A stretch of 64,000 bases of DNA. Origin: Nymphaea colorata (Eukaryota > Streptophyta > Magnoliopsida > Nymphaeales > Nymphaeaceae). The position numbers and the translations under genes are program-made. The notes below the pieces were generated by a model. That model saw only the letters and a program-made list of their open reading frames with translations, was not told the DNA's origin and did not search any database. The stretch is taken from NCBI RefSeq assembly GCF_008831285.2, contig NC_045138.2:374001-438000 (forward strand), given 5' to 3'. Below, piece after piece: positions 1 through 12,317 of this stretch; the stretch's first letter is position 1, and the number at the start of each line of letters is the position of its first letter.

Positions 1-205
1 TGGCGGAGCAGAAAAATTTTATTAAATGGATACTAACTTTAGAAGGTTTGGTGCTTATGGGGCATTGACGTGAGTCTAGAGTGGACATTACATCCAACTA
101 CCTCGTAGTAAACTTTTTCAAGAACTTGTGTTGGTTGGCGTTGGCAATTACTTACACCAGCCTGCACCCAGCTCCGCTACTGACCATATTGACAAGGGAA
201 AGGGG

Positions 206-1082
206 AAATGAGTTGTAGCATTTCTAGTAAAAAAATTATTACTTCATGACTAGGATCTTAATGGGTGGATAAGATCCCATTTCAATCCAAGACCACATCC
301 ATTTAGTAGGATCCGGTAAGAGAAACTGATTTGGATCCCAATCCGATTCATTAATTATCGAGTTCCAATAACCCGAATCTAAGGCTATTGGCGGGTCTCA
401 ACAACGGATCTGAGATCTGCAGCTTTTCATGGATTTAAGATCAGACACCACCCAACCCCACCCTGCAATCCGACCTTAAATCCATGGTTTTTTAACACAT
501 AGCATGAATTTTAAAAAGTGATCAAGGTTGTGTTTCTTTCAACAGGATCTGAGATCCTCAATGCTCCATGGATTTAAGATCAGAACTTAATCCATAATTT
601 TTTAACATGCAGCATGAATTTTGAAAGCCAAGCTAATGAACTGAAGATCTCTGAAGACGTACTTTTTTATATAGCCTTAGGTTTAAGATCTGAGACTAAA
701 CGCAACCCACATGAAATAGGCCACTGAATGTGTCATGAAAAGGGAAGTAGGTGGTTCGGATTTGGATTTAATCTACTGATCACAATTTTCGAATTAATCA
801 GATATTTCTTAATTGAATTCGTGCTTGGGCTCAGAACTGGAGTTGAATTTTTGAAGCCGAACCCGAATCTGTCAATGATAAGACAATAGATTCAGATCCG
901 CTCTTGATCACATCGGTCATTGGAACTCTTTAATTAATGAATCGGATTAGGATCCAAATCAGTTTCTCTTACCGGATCCTACAAAATGGATGTGGTTTTG
1001 GATTGAAATAGGATCTTTTCCACCCATTAAGATCCTAGTCATGAAGTAATAATTTTTTTACTAGAAATGCTACAACTCATTT
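206..1082. mobile_element. Non-autonomous TIR element with 164-bp inverted arms
   Basis: The sequence from 206 to 369 reappears in reverse complement at 919-1082 with few mismatches, including a shared ATGAGTTGTAGCATTTC terminus. The 877-bp element has no coding potential. Its interior (about 410-640) holds two related copies of a motif built on ATGGATTTAAGATCAGA and TTTAACATGNAGCATGAATT, which recurs at 56.5 and 60.3 kb. No convincing target-site duplication is visible on either side. Long arms and lack of genes suggest a foldback or MULE-like MITE; the superfamily is not assigned. Its right end lies about 10 bp from the start of the inverted MYB duplication. Confidence 0.7.
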
Positions 1083-1205
1083 ACGAAAAAGGTCCTGCGC
1101 CTTCATATCGTGCAGAACCAACAAAAGTGACCCCTAAACTACACTAACATGACCTCTCTCTTTCTCTCTCTAACTTCTATAAGTAAGAGGAAGGTACAGA
1201 GAGAG

Positions 1206-1217
1206 ATGAAGAATTGA
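1206..1217 (+). promoter_or_regulatory. Minimal uORF (ATG AAG AAT TGA) in MYB leader, left copy
   Basis: A three-codon open reading frame ends 23 nt before the predicted ATG at 1241. The same uORF stands upstream of the intact copy (12318-12329, minus strand). Any effect on translation is inference. Confidence 0.35.
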
Positions 1218-1240
1218 GGAGTCGATTGAGGTCGTCAAGG

Positions 1241-1972
1241 ATGGACGAGGCAACTTCAGTCACTACCGGCACCGGCACCACCGCCACTACCAACTTAGAG
1301 GAGGCAAAGGCACGTCGCCGCGGCCACTGGAGGCCAGGAGAGGACGAAAAGCTCAGACAGCTCGTGGAGCAATACGGCCCTCAGAATTGGAATTCCATCG
1401 CAGAGAAACTCCAAGGTCGCTCAGGTACATGCTGTTGAACTTCTCTCTCTCTCTCTCTTGCAAAAGTTCTTGCAGAAGTTGGTATTCTTCATCTTCTTTT
1501 CTTCTTCCTTTATGAACTTCAATAACAAGTGTTGAAATCAGCAACATGATCAAGCACAGGATACCAATATTGAATTTTTCTCTTTTCTGGGGTTTGTTGT
1601 TGCTTGTAGATAAAAGCTGCAGGTTCAGGTGGTTTAATCATTTAGACCATAGGCTTAACAGGAGGCCCTTTTCAGAGGAGGAGGAAGACAATGCCCGCCT
1701 CTTTGGGAAGAGGAGGTATCACAACTTCATCCGCAGCAGCACTGGGGACATCACCATGAGCAACTTCCTAACCAAGCCTTCCACAGACGAAGAGGCTGCT
1801 GATCTGAGCAGCAATGGAGTGACAACCATGAATGAACTGAGTCGCTATGGGGAGAGCTCTGCTGGTCCGCAAAAAGTTCAGGGTTATCAACAGCCACAGT
1901 GAGGAACCAGAGGAGTCCTGCACCATGATTAAGAATGTTGGATTCATAGACTTTCTTGGTGTTGGGACTTAA
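1241..1972 (+). pseudogene. Truncated R2R3-MYB pseudogene (R3 deleted)
   Basis: This is a decayed copy of the MYB gene at 10771-12294. Exon 1 (1241-1424) encodes an intact first half of repeat R2 (RGHWRPGEDEKLRQLVEQYG). The donor GT is at 1425 and the acceptor AG ends at 1609, giving a 185-bp intron against 555 bp in the intact copy. Exon 2 resumes with KSCRFRWFNHLD, then loses nearly all of R3: SEEEED joins directly to ARLFGKRR, so both R3 tryptophans are gone. A second in-frame deletion removes roughly 100 residues after the EEAAD motif. A one-base A insertion near 1875 shifts the frame, giving a TGA at 1900-1902; the ancestral stop corresponds to 1970-1972. The split glycine codon at the exon junction has become aspartate. 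It cannot bind DNA as a normal R2R3-MYB. A short spliced transcript is possible, but relic status is much more likely. Confidence 0.9.
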
Positions 1973-2370
1973 TTTTGCTTCTTTCCAAGAGTTGTAGTTC
2001 TTCTCTTTTTTGAAGCAATGCCAAGTCTTTCTCTATCTCTTGAGCTTTTTTAATCTTTTTTTTAGTCCCTTTTCCCAGCTTTTCTGTTCATAGTTCAATG
2101 GACAGCCTCTTTGTAGTTCTTGAACTGCTAGTGCTAAACAATTTTACTAATGATAATATAATTATTCCTGCATATTTCACTTTTTTTGCATATTTGCATG
2201 CATGGATTGTTATGTGATCGGGAGCAGAGAACCCTGAGAAAACCAAAATCCTGAATGAAAAATCATGGGATTTCTCCATGTAGGTAAATTTCGTAGACAA
2301 AAGGAAAGAAGTTGGAGACTGCTGTGGTCTGTCAACCATACATGCAAGTATTTAAGATTCTTTATTTGTT

Positions 2371-3220
2371 TCCGGTCCACAGGTTTACAAATACGTGTTT
2401 GTTTGACGTGGTTTCCAATCTAAAAATAGCAACACAATGACTAACACAATAAGAAAAAAATTGAAAACCCAACATCAATAAATTTCAATTTTCTTGGCCC
2501 ACATTAACAATTGCAATTTAACATCGAAACTCAATTTCCATGAGAATTTTTTAAGATTGAAACATGATCTTAGTTTAGCAAGAGAAAGTGAAATCCACAG
2601 TTGTTCTTTACCTTAAATAAAGAGCAAATTAAAAAAATAGTCGGTTGTGGCCATCTAAACTAATATTACATTTTGACACTTTAACAATCGGCTGTACGTG
2701 TGTATTTTTCATCGCAACAAACACGTAAAGAACAATTGTTAATGTGGGCCAAGAAAGTAGAGGAGATTTAAAATCCATGCTTCTCAAATCTGTAGTTTTG
2801 CTAGAATTGTGCATCCCAAACTAGATGAGATCCTCAAATAGCGAGCGATCCAGGTGATCAAACAACCAAAGAACCTTTTCATTCACCGATCTCCAACTAG
2901 AATAGGCCATGGTAAATTTGCACCTCCAACAGTTGGCAAGTCCACAACACAATGACCAACCACAAAGAAACTATAAGATTAGTTTTCTCGTCACTTAAAG
3001 ACCCTAATTACATTCTCTATGAATAACAAAATTACAATATCAAAGGTCAATATCAGTTCAATTCCGTTGGGCACTATGCTTTTGGGTCTTACGGGGTAGA
3101 GTGCGGTGACACCTTCACTATATCATAAAATATTATTGAGGCAACTTGGAGAACTGGGTCTATTCTCTTCATTGGATGTTTCAACAATGAAGATTCAATA
3201 GTGACATCAGTATAATTATT
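2371..3220. other. Non-genic interval with a 23-bp inverted repeat
   Basis: No gene is seen. A perfect 23-bp inverted repeat centred on TTGGCCCACATTAACAATTG lies at 2492-2514 and 2733-2755, about 218 bp apart, perhaps a decayed MITE. The rest is AT-rich with only short chance ORFs. Confidence 0.5.
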
Positions 3221-3224
3221 TAAG

Positions 3225-3462
3225 GTCGGGTAGATATTTATATATTTAAAAGAATTTAATTGCTATTCGTTGTCACAACTGGACTATTAGTTTATTTAGG
3301 TTTTTATAAGCATTCCATATGGGAGACTTGTTGGGATTGTCCTAACAATTGGTAGTCAAAGACATATAGGTCGCATAGATATTTACATATTTAAAAAAAT
3401 TTAATTGATGTTCTTTGTCACAACTGGACTGTTAGTTTATTTAGATTTTTATAAGCATTCCA
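3225..3462. repeat. Two-copy tandem repeat, period about 145 bp
   Basis: The blocks 3225-3317 and 3370-3462 share about 90% of bases by eye, both running from a GTCG..TAGATATTTA start to TTTTTATAAGCATTCCA. The intervening bases include CTTGTTGGGATTGTCCTAAC. No coding capacity. Confidence 0.75.
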
Positions 3463-4140
3463 AGAACATCAAGGCCCTAGGGCGTTCTAGCGGGACTCCT
3501 TATTTTAAAAAAAATTAAACAAATTTATTTTGTAATATAAATTGAAAGGTATACAAAATACAAACGCGCCCCTTCTTAAAAATTTGGATTCAACTTCTCA
3601 AGTTCAGTTTGTGTGTAGGAATATTACTGCATCAGGTCTTATTGCACACTGATGATCAGCATAAAGTGACCGAAATGTCATTAAGAAATGCTACGTAATC
3701 CCACTTCGCCTAGGCCGTGTCACCCATCTATTTGGATCCCATACATGGATTCAACTAAGCACACGCTGTGGATCCAGGTCCAAAAATATCCACTTGTTTG
3801 CACCCCATTGCCATTATGAAGCGCCGGTCTTGTGGATAACAATTGGAGAGGAGATCCACCATTCAGACTCAAAGAAGTCTCATTTCTCATGATTTGGGTT
3901 TTCTTTACGCCCATTTTTTTCTTGTGTACTCGACCCGATTAGATCGAACCGCTAGAGGCTAGTTATTGGTCAACTTCGAGGGCATGTTACTTGTGTGCTC
4001 GACCACAGCAGGGTATCTCCTCTCCAAGCTACTAGTCGAAAAAAAGACAACGGTTAATTTTAAGTGGGCATTTGATAATTTCAGACATGAGATCCGTGAG
4101 ATTATTGGCAATCTCAAATCCGTAGTTTTAAGGTCGGACC
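3463..4140. other. Non-genic interval
   Basis: Only short ORFs on both strands, with no recognisable domain. It includes the unique sequence leading into the 77-bp tandem repeat. Confidence 0.5.
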
Positions 4141-4371
4141 CAGTAACATCCAACATCAAACAGATCCTTGTGATACTAACAAAATTTGATGTTTGTTTAT
4201 ATTTTGGATCCCACATACAGTAACATCCAACATCAAACAGATCCTTGTGATACTAACAAAATTTGATGTTTGTTTATATTTTGGATCCCACATACAGTAA
4301 CATCCAACATCAAACAGATCCTTGTGATACTAACAAAATTTGATGTTTGTTTATATTTTGGATCCCACATA
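4141..4371. repeat. Perfect 77-bp tandem repeat, three copies
   Basis: Three identical 77-bp units start at 4141, 4218 and 4295, each beginning CAGTAACATCCAACATC and ending GGATCCCACATA. Each unit contains a short inverted pair, AACATCAAA and TTTGATGTT. Complete identity implies recent amplification or an assembly effect. Small ORFs across it on both strands are by-products of the repeat. Confidence 0.95.
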
Positions 4372-4984
4372 AAAAAAAATCTTAAAAAAAGATAGAATCT
4401 GAGATCTTAGGCCATCAAACACTCCCGATCTTATAAATAAAATTTTCTATCCGTTTATTCTTTGTACCCTTGTTTAACATATTTAAAGAATAGAAAAACA
4501 ACAACACAAGAAAATTGAGATGGAGGACTCTAATCTCTAGCATCTTTTGGGAGAAAGTTAGAAAGCACCGTATAAGCATTCATCAATTCAAATACCAACA
4601 CGAGCGAAAAAATAGCATACAAAATATACGACTTATTTGTAGCCGAGTGGCACGAATATCATATAATGAATTAAATTACTCGACTTGGAGAATAAAACAA
4701 ATCATGTGAGAGCCTAAGTCCCTTTGGTTCTCTACTTCCCAACTTCTTAGGATGCAAATATTCTCGCCAAACCACCCAATGCCACAGATCCAGTGGATCC
4801 AAAATTAAACATCATTCCCTACTCTTCATTTCGACTCGTCAAACTGATCCTTCCATTCTTGTAACCATCGGACGCACCCCATTCCAGTCGTTGTCATTGA
4901 CAGGATCTTGATTCCCTCAATTAGAGAAGAGAAAACAAGACCTTTTCTGCCTTGGATCAGTAATTTATTATTATTATATATATA

Positions 4985-5114
4985 TATAAATTAATAAAAA
5001 AAATTTAAAAAATCATCATCGAGCCCGAACCGGACTTATCGGGCCGGCCCGGGTTTCATTTTTCTGGGTCCGAGTCGGGCCCCGGGTACCCAGGCCGCCC
5101 CCGTGCCCAGACCT
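4985..5114. mobile_element. Fragment of GC-ended MITE-like element
   Basis: A GC-rich block containing CGGGCCGGCCCGGGTTTC lies next to an AT-rich block and ends with GTGCCCAGACCTA. The same composition and terminus occur at 27071-27448 and 47794-48099, whose ends read TAAGGCTGGG and TAGGCCTGAGC. The left end is not identifiable here, so this is a fragment. Confidence 0.5.
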
Positions 5115-8100
5115 ACCTCAAAGCAAGAAACAAATGAGTTTCCTTGAATGAGATCCTTTGCCTTATCTGAGCACTATTTCACTCTCGTGAAAATACAATT
5201 AGAGTTTCATTTTCTTCAACTTAACCTCTACCATCTGATCTTTTTAAAAACAATAGATTAAACAATAGCCCAAACAATACCCAAACTTGGACTACAAACT
5301 AAGATTCTGACGCAACAGAACATGAAAATCAGAGAGGCTTAGGCACCTTTAAGGAATTCAAAGTGCAGAGATGTGATATCTGGAGCTTAAAATGGAATTC
5401 ACTGTTGGAATGGGTTGATTTGAAGATGTCAGTAGGAAGTTATATATAGTGCTCAGAATTTCACCATGTTAAAATTTTCAAGTTTCATAGTTACTGAATC
5501 TTAACATCTAAACAGACCGATCTAAATGTGGATTTGTGTGTTTTTTTTTCAATCATGGAGATTGTGTACCAATATGGTTAAAATTTTAAAGCAAACTTAA
5601 AAAAGGATGTCTTTTACTTTGCATCTGATCCTCATCTTCTGCACACCTGACCCACGATATGCAGGTTTTTTTTACTGTTTGAAAAGTGAGGCATTCTTGT
5701 ATATATATAAGTGTATATCTACTTGGGAACTGGGGAAAACCTGAAAAAATAAATAAAAAATACCTGAAAATATAGATCTTCTTAAAGTAATTGTGCCGTA
5801 ATAAATCGGAAATTGAATTGATGAACCAACCAGCATGTTGATTCAGTGAATCGGCTAATTCGAACTATGAATCAACCAAAAAATGTTATTATATTCATTT
5901 CACAAAGTCAATTAACAAATATATAGAATTTAAAAGTAAGACAAAGTCTTAACTTTAAGCATAATTTAAGAAATGGACAGTATGACATGTAACACTCATA
6001 TGTAATTTGCTCACTAATGAATCGATTTGCGACAAATTTGATTAATTGAATTAAATGTGCTGCAAGGTTGATTCTGGCCAAGTTTTACAAAACTGAACAT
6101 GGGAAGGTTGCAAATGGGTTGAACCTGGAAGGTTGCCATAAGATCCTTAGCTTCATAAACCATAGATGTTCGGGTGGATTTTTAGCCGCATCAGGAACGC
6201 TATACATATAGCATATACACATGCATAAACTATACATCTTTGACAGTCAAATAACACTTAGAGTGTAATAATTTCATCAATTCTGAGTTTGGATCCTTGG
6301 ATCTGATGTGGCAAAAGATCTGCACTAAAATCCCTAATCCGTCAAACTAAAGGTCTTGGTTCAGATCTATGGTCAGCTATTAGAATCCTCATTTTACAAT
6401 ATGTTGGATTGGAAAACTGTTTAAACTAATACCAGAAGGGCCGGGTCAGAGGGTCTGATCTTAGATCCATCCATGGATATCAAATCTTAAGGATCTTAAA
6501 TTAAGATAAATCAAAGCTAATCAAAGGCCAATGCTATCCTTGTCGTGAGATCCTCAGAGCGTGCAAGGGCACTTCTTTTCATCCCCTCAGAATTGGATGT
6601 AAACACAATTATATCTTTCTTGCGGACAAAATATTTTTGAGAGAAGTTAATTAGTATCACGTGAAGTATATTGAAGTCAGCCGGTTACCTGATCTGTGGC
6701 CAGATGGTTATTCTTTATATTGTGTAGCAAAAAGCTATCACAAAAGGTATATTCCATTGCCGAAAACTGTGACCAAGCAACTGGCTGACTATCACAAATA
6801 CATATTTTGCAATGGTTTTTAGTGACACAAAGCAAAAATATAACCATTCAATTTCTGTGTGTGTTCGTGCATGTATCTCTCTCTCTCTCTCTGTCTCTCA
6901 ATATATATATATATATAAGTTACCACATTTGGTGATCACGTTGGTGAAGAGGTAAAATTCAATTTATTTCCCTTGCTTGGTTAGAATTAAATGCATCAAA
7001 TCTTTAATATGCATATGCATTTATATTGCTCTGCGCAAATTCTATGTACAAATTGCCTTGCAACAATCTTGTGGGACTACAAATGGGTCAGTTTAGGGTT
7101 TTTTCTTTTTGTGCCGTACCAAATTAAATTCCACTTTCCCCCATCCTAAATTCGATACAATTGCATCTTTACAACTTCGCAAAGAAGGCCAAAATATTGC
7201 CGCACTTCATTGAATATTCTCAACTAGATTGAGACATGTTGCAGATATCAGATTATGACCAATAACATGACGCACTAATAGCATGCATGCAAGGCCAGCA
7301 ACATAGTTGTTATGCACACAAGTTTGATAAAAGGTAAGTTGGTCTCGGTGGGATTTTATTGAGCTTCCTTAGGTTAGTCTCCAAATAACCAAAAGAAGGT
7401 AATAACCATAAAAGCATCAGATTCTTCGCATTTAATTCAATGCTGCAAGTTAAAGCACTCATTTCTAGTTTAAAAGCGAAGGTTCGGGTGGGTTACTGCG
7501 TATATGGTCTCTCGAAGAAAGAAGACAACTTTAATTAATATTACATAGAGACTAATCCCTGTTATATTAATGATTTTTTTAATCTACCAAGTCAAATAAA
7601 CATTCTCATCCTAAATGCTTGATCATCAAGCATTTCTGGTGCGTTGTGGATTCAAGTAAACTTCTGCAGAGTCATAAATAACAGTTGCAACTGCTCGGAC
7701 TTGTAATGCAGGGTGGTGTGGCCAGCGGATCTTCTTGTACAAGCTTTACATGATCCTATGATGTTTCTCTTGGCTTTTTTTGGATATTTATTTTTTATTT
7801 GGAATATATATGGTCTGATGTAGAATTATCTCCCTATATACTCCATTGAGGATTTTTGTTTATTTAGAAACATTTTTTTTCCTTAGATGGATCATAATCA
7901 ATTTAAATATATGACTGACATTGTTGTGGAAATGTTTATCAGAACATAGTTCATGAAAATAGAAGACAACTATGGCTCAACTAGAAAAATTCTCACCTTT
8001 AAATACATGAGAGATCCACAATCTATAAGCACTTCTACCAGTCCAGATTGAGAAAATCATGAGTTTATTTTTCTCTTTGAATTTCTATAGTTTTCCCATG

Positions 8101-8505
8101 TATTTGCTAGTTCCTTATATTGCTTAGTCGGTTGATTGTATTTGCATGGCCATATTCAAATTAGTATTAATCTATAAATATTTATTCTGTATTATTGTAG
8201 TAACACAATTCATGATTAACATAATCTAAACTGCCAAAACTTTGAAAAATCCTTTTAGTTATATTCAATTGGCAGTTGCTTATCATTTTCATGTAGTGAA
8301 TTAAGTTTGTGATGCTATTTTGTTTGGACCGCATTAAAATTAAGCAAGTGCTGATGAATAGAACCTTGGGCCTTTTTTTTTTTTTACATTTATCAAATTT
8401 TAAATTTTATGGTGTCTTGGAACATGCAAAATGAGCCACAAATTATGACTGTTGTTAGCATTTCATGCCAAGATCTTTATTGATCACAAAGACCACAAAT
8501 TAATC

Positions 8506-8506
<1 letters not shown>

Positions 8507-8537
<31 letters not shown>
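8507..8537. repeat. (TA)n microsatellite
   Basis: About 31 bp of alternating A and T. Similar 22-29 bp tracts lie at 10031-10053 and 16531-16555. Confidence 0.95.
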
Positions 8538-8539
<2 letters not shown>

Positions 8540-10770
8540 TCCGGTTCAGTATATACCATGACACATTTCCTCTTTGTGTATTATAGACAAAATTTCACTT
8601 GGGTACCAACATATTGCAGTCTGCATCACGGAGGTACTCTACTTTTAGCTACTTCTTAATTCCTTAGATAAAGAGTCATAAAAATATTCATATGCATAGA
8701 TTATCAGATCTCTTGATCTAATGCCAGTATGTTCATGTCAAGATGCGTAAATTTTTAATTGGTATACATAATAGTTAAGAGATACTAATCATTCATGTCT
8801 AATATTGACACCAGGCACACGCATAAATACTGCATGAACATGCGCGTGCACACACATAGGAGCAAGGGCAAATAATAACATCAAGATGGTAATCCTGACC
8901 TTACCAATGCAACTGCCCATTGTTTGCCATCTCCACAATCAATGCAAGTAACTGTGATGCCACAAGATATTGGCATTTTATTACATATGCAGCAGATGAC
9001 AACTACCAGTTAACTATAAATGTAGGTGCTGAAAGCAACATCTAGCGAATGTTTCTTGCTCTTTTCAACAGAAAGTGTAGAGACAAATATAGGAAATGCC
9101 ACCAGCTCCCAATGGCATCCTTCAATATCCTGTTCGTCCTCTTCAAATTTTGAATATAAAACAGTCATGTATATCATCTACAAGCACATATAGATGTGCA
9201 TGTGCCTGTACATGCGTGTGTCTGAGTGCAAGCGTGAAGAATAGACTTGCTCAACGCCACTCCACAAAAATCGTGCAATTATACACTTTTTAATTTATGT
9301 TATGCATAAATATTCCCTAAGGCCATTCTGCTGCCTCCAGGTGGCACGCGATTGCTTGTGCAAAAGGGCAGAACTGACTTTTTGATTTACATGTGATGTG
9401 AGGGTGATAAGGGCCTCAACGAAATTCTAAAGAACATAGTTGCATGCTCAATTAGCTCTAGACCTAGCAATCTTCGGTTCTTGGTTCCTCAAACTTCAGC
9501 GTAGCACACATGTACTCTATGCTCCTTTATTCACACATTCTACTTATTGATTATAATTGCACAATTTTGGTGTTCAAGAATCACATAATTGATTGATGGA
9601 TTTCTTATAGTTAGTATCACATATGTGGTAATTTTCATTTTAGGTGTCTTTCGATCGTAAACGATCTACAGGGTTCATAACTACTCTTACTACAAGCTGC
9701 GCTTACCTAGCTAACATTGACAAGATTTAGTTCATCTTGACATTACATCTGTTTGATTGCTGTTAAGTGATTTTCATACAAAACCTCTTAAATGGTAATC
9801 TTCCAATTGTTAATTGTTGGGAGATAGGCTTCTGTCCTTTATTTTCTGAGCACTAAGAATGTACAGAATGAAACGGAGACCCTAGAAAAAGCAAGAAACA
9901 GGAGAAAAAAAGAAAGAAAAAAACACCCAACAACGTGCATGAAACCAGCAATTGGAACATGAAATTGTAATCTTGACATTAACACTATCTCCTCTAAATG
10001 GTAATCATATAATACACTAATCGTATAATGATATATATATATATATATATATAAAAGAGAGTCTCAAAATACACTAATGATACACTTCGCTAGCTTATTA
10101 TGAGATCATCCGGCGGTAATTAAATGTTCGACTTGATTGGAGAAGAAGGCATCAGTTTGGCCGGAAGTTCACCTGTGGACCCGAACCAAATAAAGAATCT
10201 TAAATAAATGCATGTATGGTTGACAGATCACAGTAGTCTCCAACTTCTTTCCCTTTTTCTTCGAAATCTACCTACAAAGAAAAATCCCATGATTTTTCAT
10301 TTCTGATTTTGGTTTTCTCAGGATAATCTATCTCAATAACTTGTAAAGATTAAAACATGGACAAAATCAACCGAAAAAGAAGGAATATAATAGAAGTTTC
10401 TTTTACTGCAGTAATACTACAGCAAAAAAGAACTGTCGCCAAAATAAATTCCGTTTCCAGATACACCATGTTTATAAAACTCTGGTTAAAATCATGATGC
10501 TTCCAACGTGGGTTTTTTGCTCCCGATTACATAACAATCCATGCATGCAAATATGCAAAAAAAAAGTGAAATATGCAGGAATAATTATTACCATTAGTAA
10601 AATTGTTTAGCACTAGCAGTTCAAGAACTACAAAGAGGCTGTCCATTGAATTATGAACAGAAAAGCTGGGAAAAGGGATTAAAAAAAAAGTAAAAAAACT
10701 CAAGAGATAGAGAAAGACTTGGCATTGTTTCAAAAAAGAGAAGAACTACAACTCTTGGAAAGAAGCAAAA

Positions 10771-12294
10771 TTAAGTCCCAACTCCAAGAAAGTCTATGAA
10801 TCCAACATTCTTTTGCATGGTACAGGAATCCTCTGGTTCCTCACTGTGGCTGTTGATAACCCTGAACTTCTGCGGACCAGCAGAACTCTCCCCATAGCTA
10901 CTCAGTTCATTCATGGTTGTCACTCCATTGCTGCATTCCTCAGTACTCAAACTAGAAAACCCAAGAAAATTAGGAGGGACTACTCTTCTGTAGTTAACCT
11001 GGCCTTGGAAGCCATTGCTCCAATGACCACCACAGATAGAAGGGTCATGATAGTTATAAGGGAAGAAAGCACTGTCCCTTCTTTCTCCAGGGATAATGCT
11101 CCCTATGATTGTTCTGGTGATCTCCGATGCCGGAAATGCCCAAGAAGCTGCCGCCATCTGCTGCGGCAACACAAGAAACCCGTCTTTGATCTCCTTGCAG
11201 AGGCCTGAATTGATGGTATCAGCAGCTTCTTCGTCTGTGGAAGGCTTGGTTAGAAAGTTGCTCATGGTGATGTCCCCAGGGCTGCTGCTGATGAAGTTGT
11301 GAGACCTTCTCTTCCCAAAGAGGCGGCACCGCTCGCGGCTCCGCCGGGCCATGATCACATGCCAGTGGTTCTTGACAGCATTATCTGTTCTTCCAGGGAA
11401 GAATCTTGCTATGAGAGCCCATTTGTTGCCATGGACCCTGTGGGCATTAAGAAGTCTTTCTTCCTCCTCCTCTGAAAAGGGCCTCCTGTTAATCCTAGGG
11501 TCAAGCTGATTAAACCACCTTAATCTACAACTCTTACCTACAAGCAACAACAAACCCCAGAAAAGAGAAAAAATCAATATCGGCATCCTGTGCTAATTAA
11601 GGAAGTTGTGAACTTACATCAATAATGACAATAATTTAACTGAATCTTTTAGAAAACAAGTTTTAGATCATCGTATGTTTGTTCTTTCATTCAAAAGAGT
11701 TTCTTTTAAGCATATAAACATGCTAACGTTATTCAGAAATGGAGTTTTGATTGTTAAACTGGGTAAACATGGCTGCTTGTGGGGTTTGAGCTCGAAATTA
11801 GACCTCTTGGTTAAGATGGTGCAACTCTACCAGGTCCGCCTTCATTCTGGCCTGGTTATTTTATTATCATCAACTCTAATTTCTCCTCGAGGACATGAAC
11901 ACGATGGGAATATGCTGCGAAATTGACGAAGAATGAAAGGTTTCTTGTTTTTGCTGCTTGACCGTGTTGCTGATTTCAACACTTGTTATTGAAATTCATA
12001 AAGGAGGAAGAAAAGAAGATGAAGAATACCAACTTGTGCAAGAACTTTTGCAAGAGAGAGAGAGAGAGAGAGAGATGTTCTACAGCATGTACCTGAGCGA
12101 CCTTGGAGTTTCTCTGCGATGGAATTCCAATTCTGAGGGCCGTATTGCTCCACGAGCTGTCTGAGCTTTTCGTCCTCTCCTGGCCTCCAGTGGCCGCGGG
12201 GACATGTCTTTGCCTCGTCGACGTTGGTGGCGGTGGTGCCGGTGCCGGTGGTGGTGGTGGTGGTGACTGAAGCGCCACCACTTGCCTCATCCAT
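10771..12294 (-). CDS. R2R3-MYB transcription factor, subgroup-21-like
   Basis: The predicted product is a 322-aa nuclear DNA-binding transcription factor. Exon 1 is 12294-12093 and exon 2 is 11537-10771; the 555-bp intron (12092-11538) has GT..AG borders and splits a glycine codon within R2. R2 (about residues 34-83) has its three tryptophans at 36, 56 and 75 (PRGHWRPGEDEKLRQLVEQY; KSCRLRWFNQLDPR). R3 (about 86-134) has F88, W107 and W126 (HGNKWALIARFFPGRTDN; NAVKNHWHVIMARR). The C-terminus FIDFLGVGT resembles the conserved tail of Arabidopsis MYB52/54/56/105/117-type proteins (subgroup 21), a clade linked to secondary wall, organ-boundary and seed traits; this assignment is from memory of family motifs. 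A threonine-rich stretch follows the start. The ATG at 12292-12294 is the first in frame, since the longer open frame upstream has no ATG. The decayed paralogue at 1241-1972 lies inverted. No stops or frameshifts are seen. Confidence 0.9.
11538..12092 (-). other. Intron of the MYB gene
   Basis: It begins GTACATGCTGTAG and ends TTGTTGCTTGTAG (minus strand). A GA/CT run lies at 12054-12074. Relative to the paralogous 185-bp intron it holds an extra stretch of about 370 bp (about 11590-11960), with AGCA at both edges of the missing segment. This fits deletion from the left copy at short homology, though insertion here is not excluded. Confidence 0.85.
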
Positions 12295-12317
12295 CCTTGA
12301 CGACCTCAATCGACTCC

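Larger units (their letters stand above)
1092..2370 (+). repeat. Left arm of inverted MYB segmental duplication
   Basis: This arm matches, in reverse complement, the region at about 10185-12440. Homology begins upstream of the gene (CCTTCATATCGTGCAGAACC), covers the 5' leader, exon 1, intron, exon 2 and the 3' flank, and stops near 2370 (TATTTAAGATTCTTTATTTG). The left arm is shorter because it has lost parts of the intron, of exon 2 and of the 3' flank (a stretch matching about 10333-10520 is missing). The arms are separated by about 7.8 kb. Confidence 0.9.
4376..10184. other. Long non-genic interval between the MYB arms
   Basis: No gene is recognised in almost 6 kb; the longest ORFs are 64-65 aa with no domain. 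It contains a GC-rich repeat fragment (about 4985-5114), a CT tract near 6876-6900, (TA)n tracts at 6901-6917, 8507-8537 and 10031-10053, and ordinary AT-rich DNA. The 6290-6560 stretch carries GGATCT-rich sequence resembling the dispersed ATTTAAGATC family, but is too decayed to bound. Confidence 0.5.

Noticed and set aside
3959-4223. Two 85-aa ORFs on opposite strands
   Set aside because: Both run into the 77-bp tandem repeat and mirror each other; no domain, no conservation evidence.
4141-4371. CRISPR-like array
   Set aside because: The units are contiguous identical repeats without unique spacers, in a plant nuclear context.
10813-11208. 131-aa ORF on the + strand
   Set aside because: It lies antisense to exon 2 of the MYB gene and matches no family motif; a shadow of the real gene.
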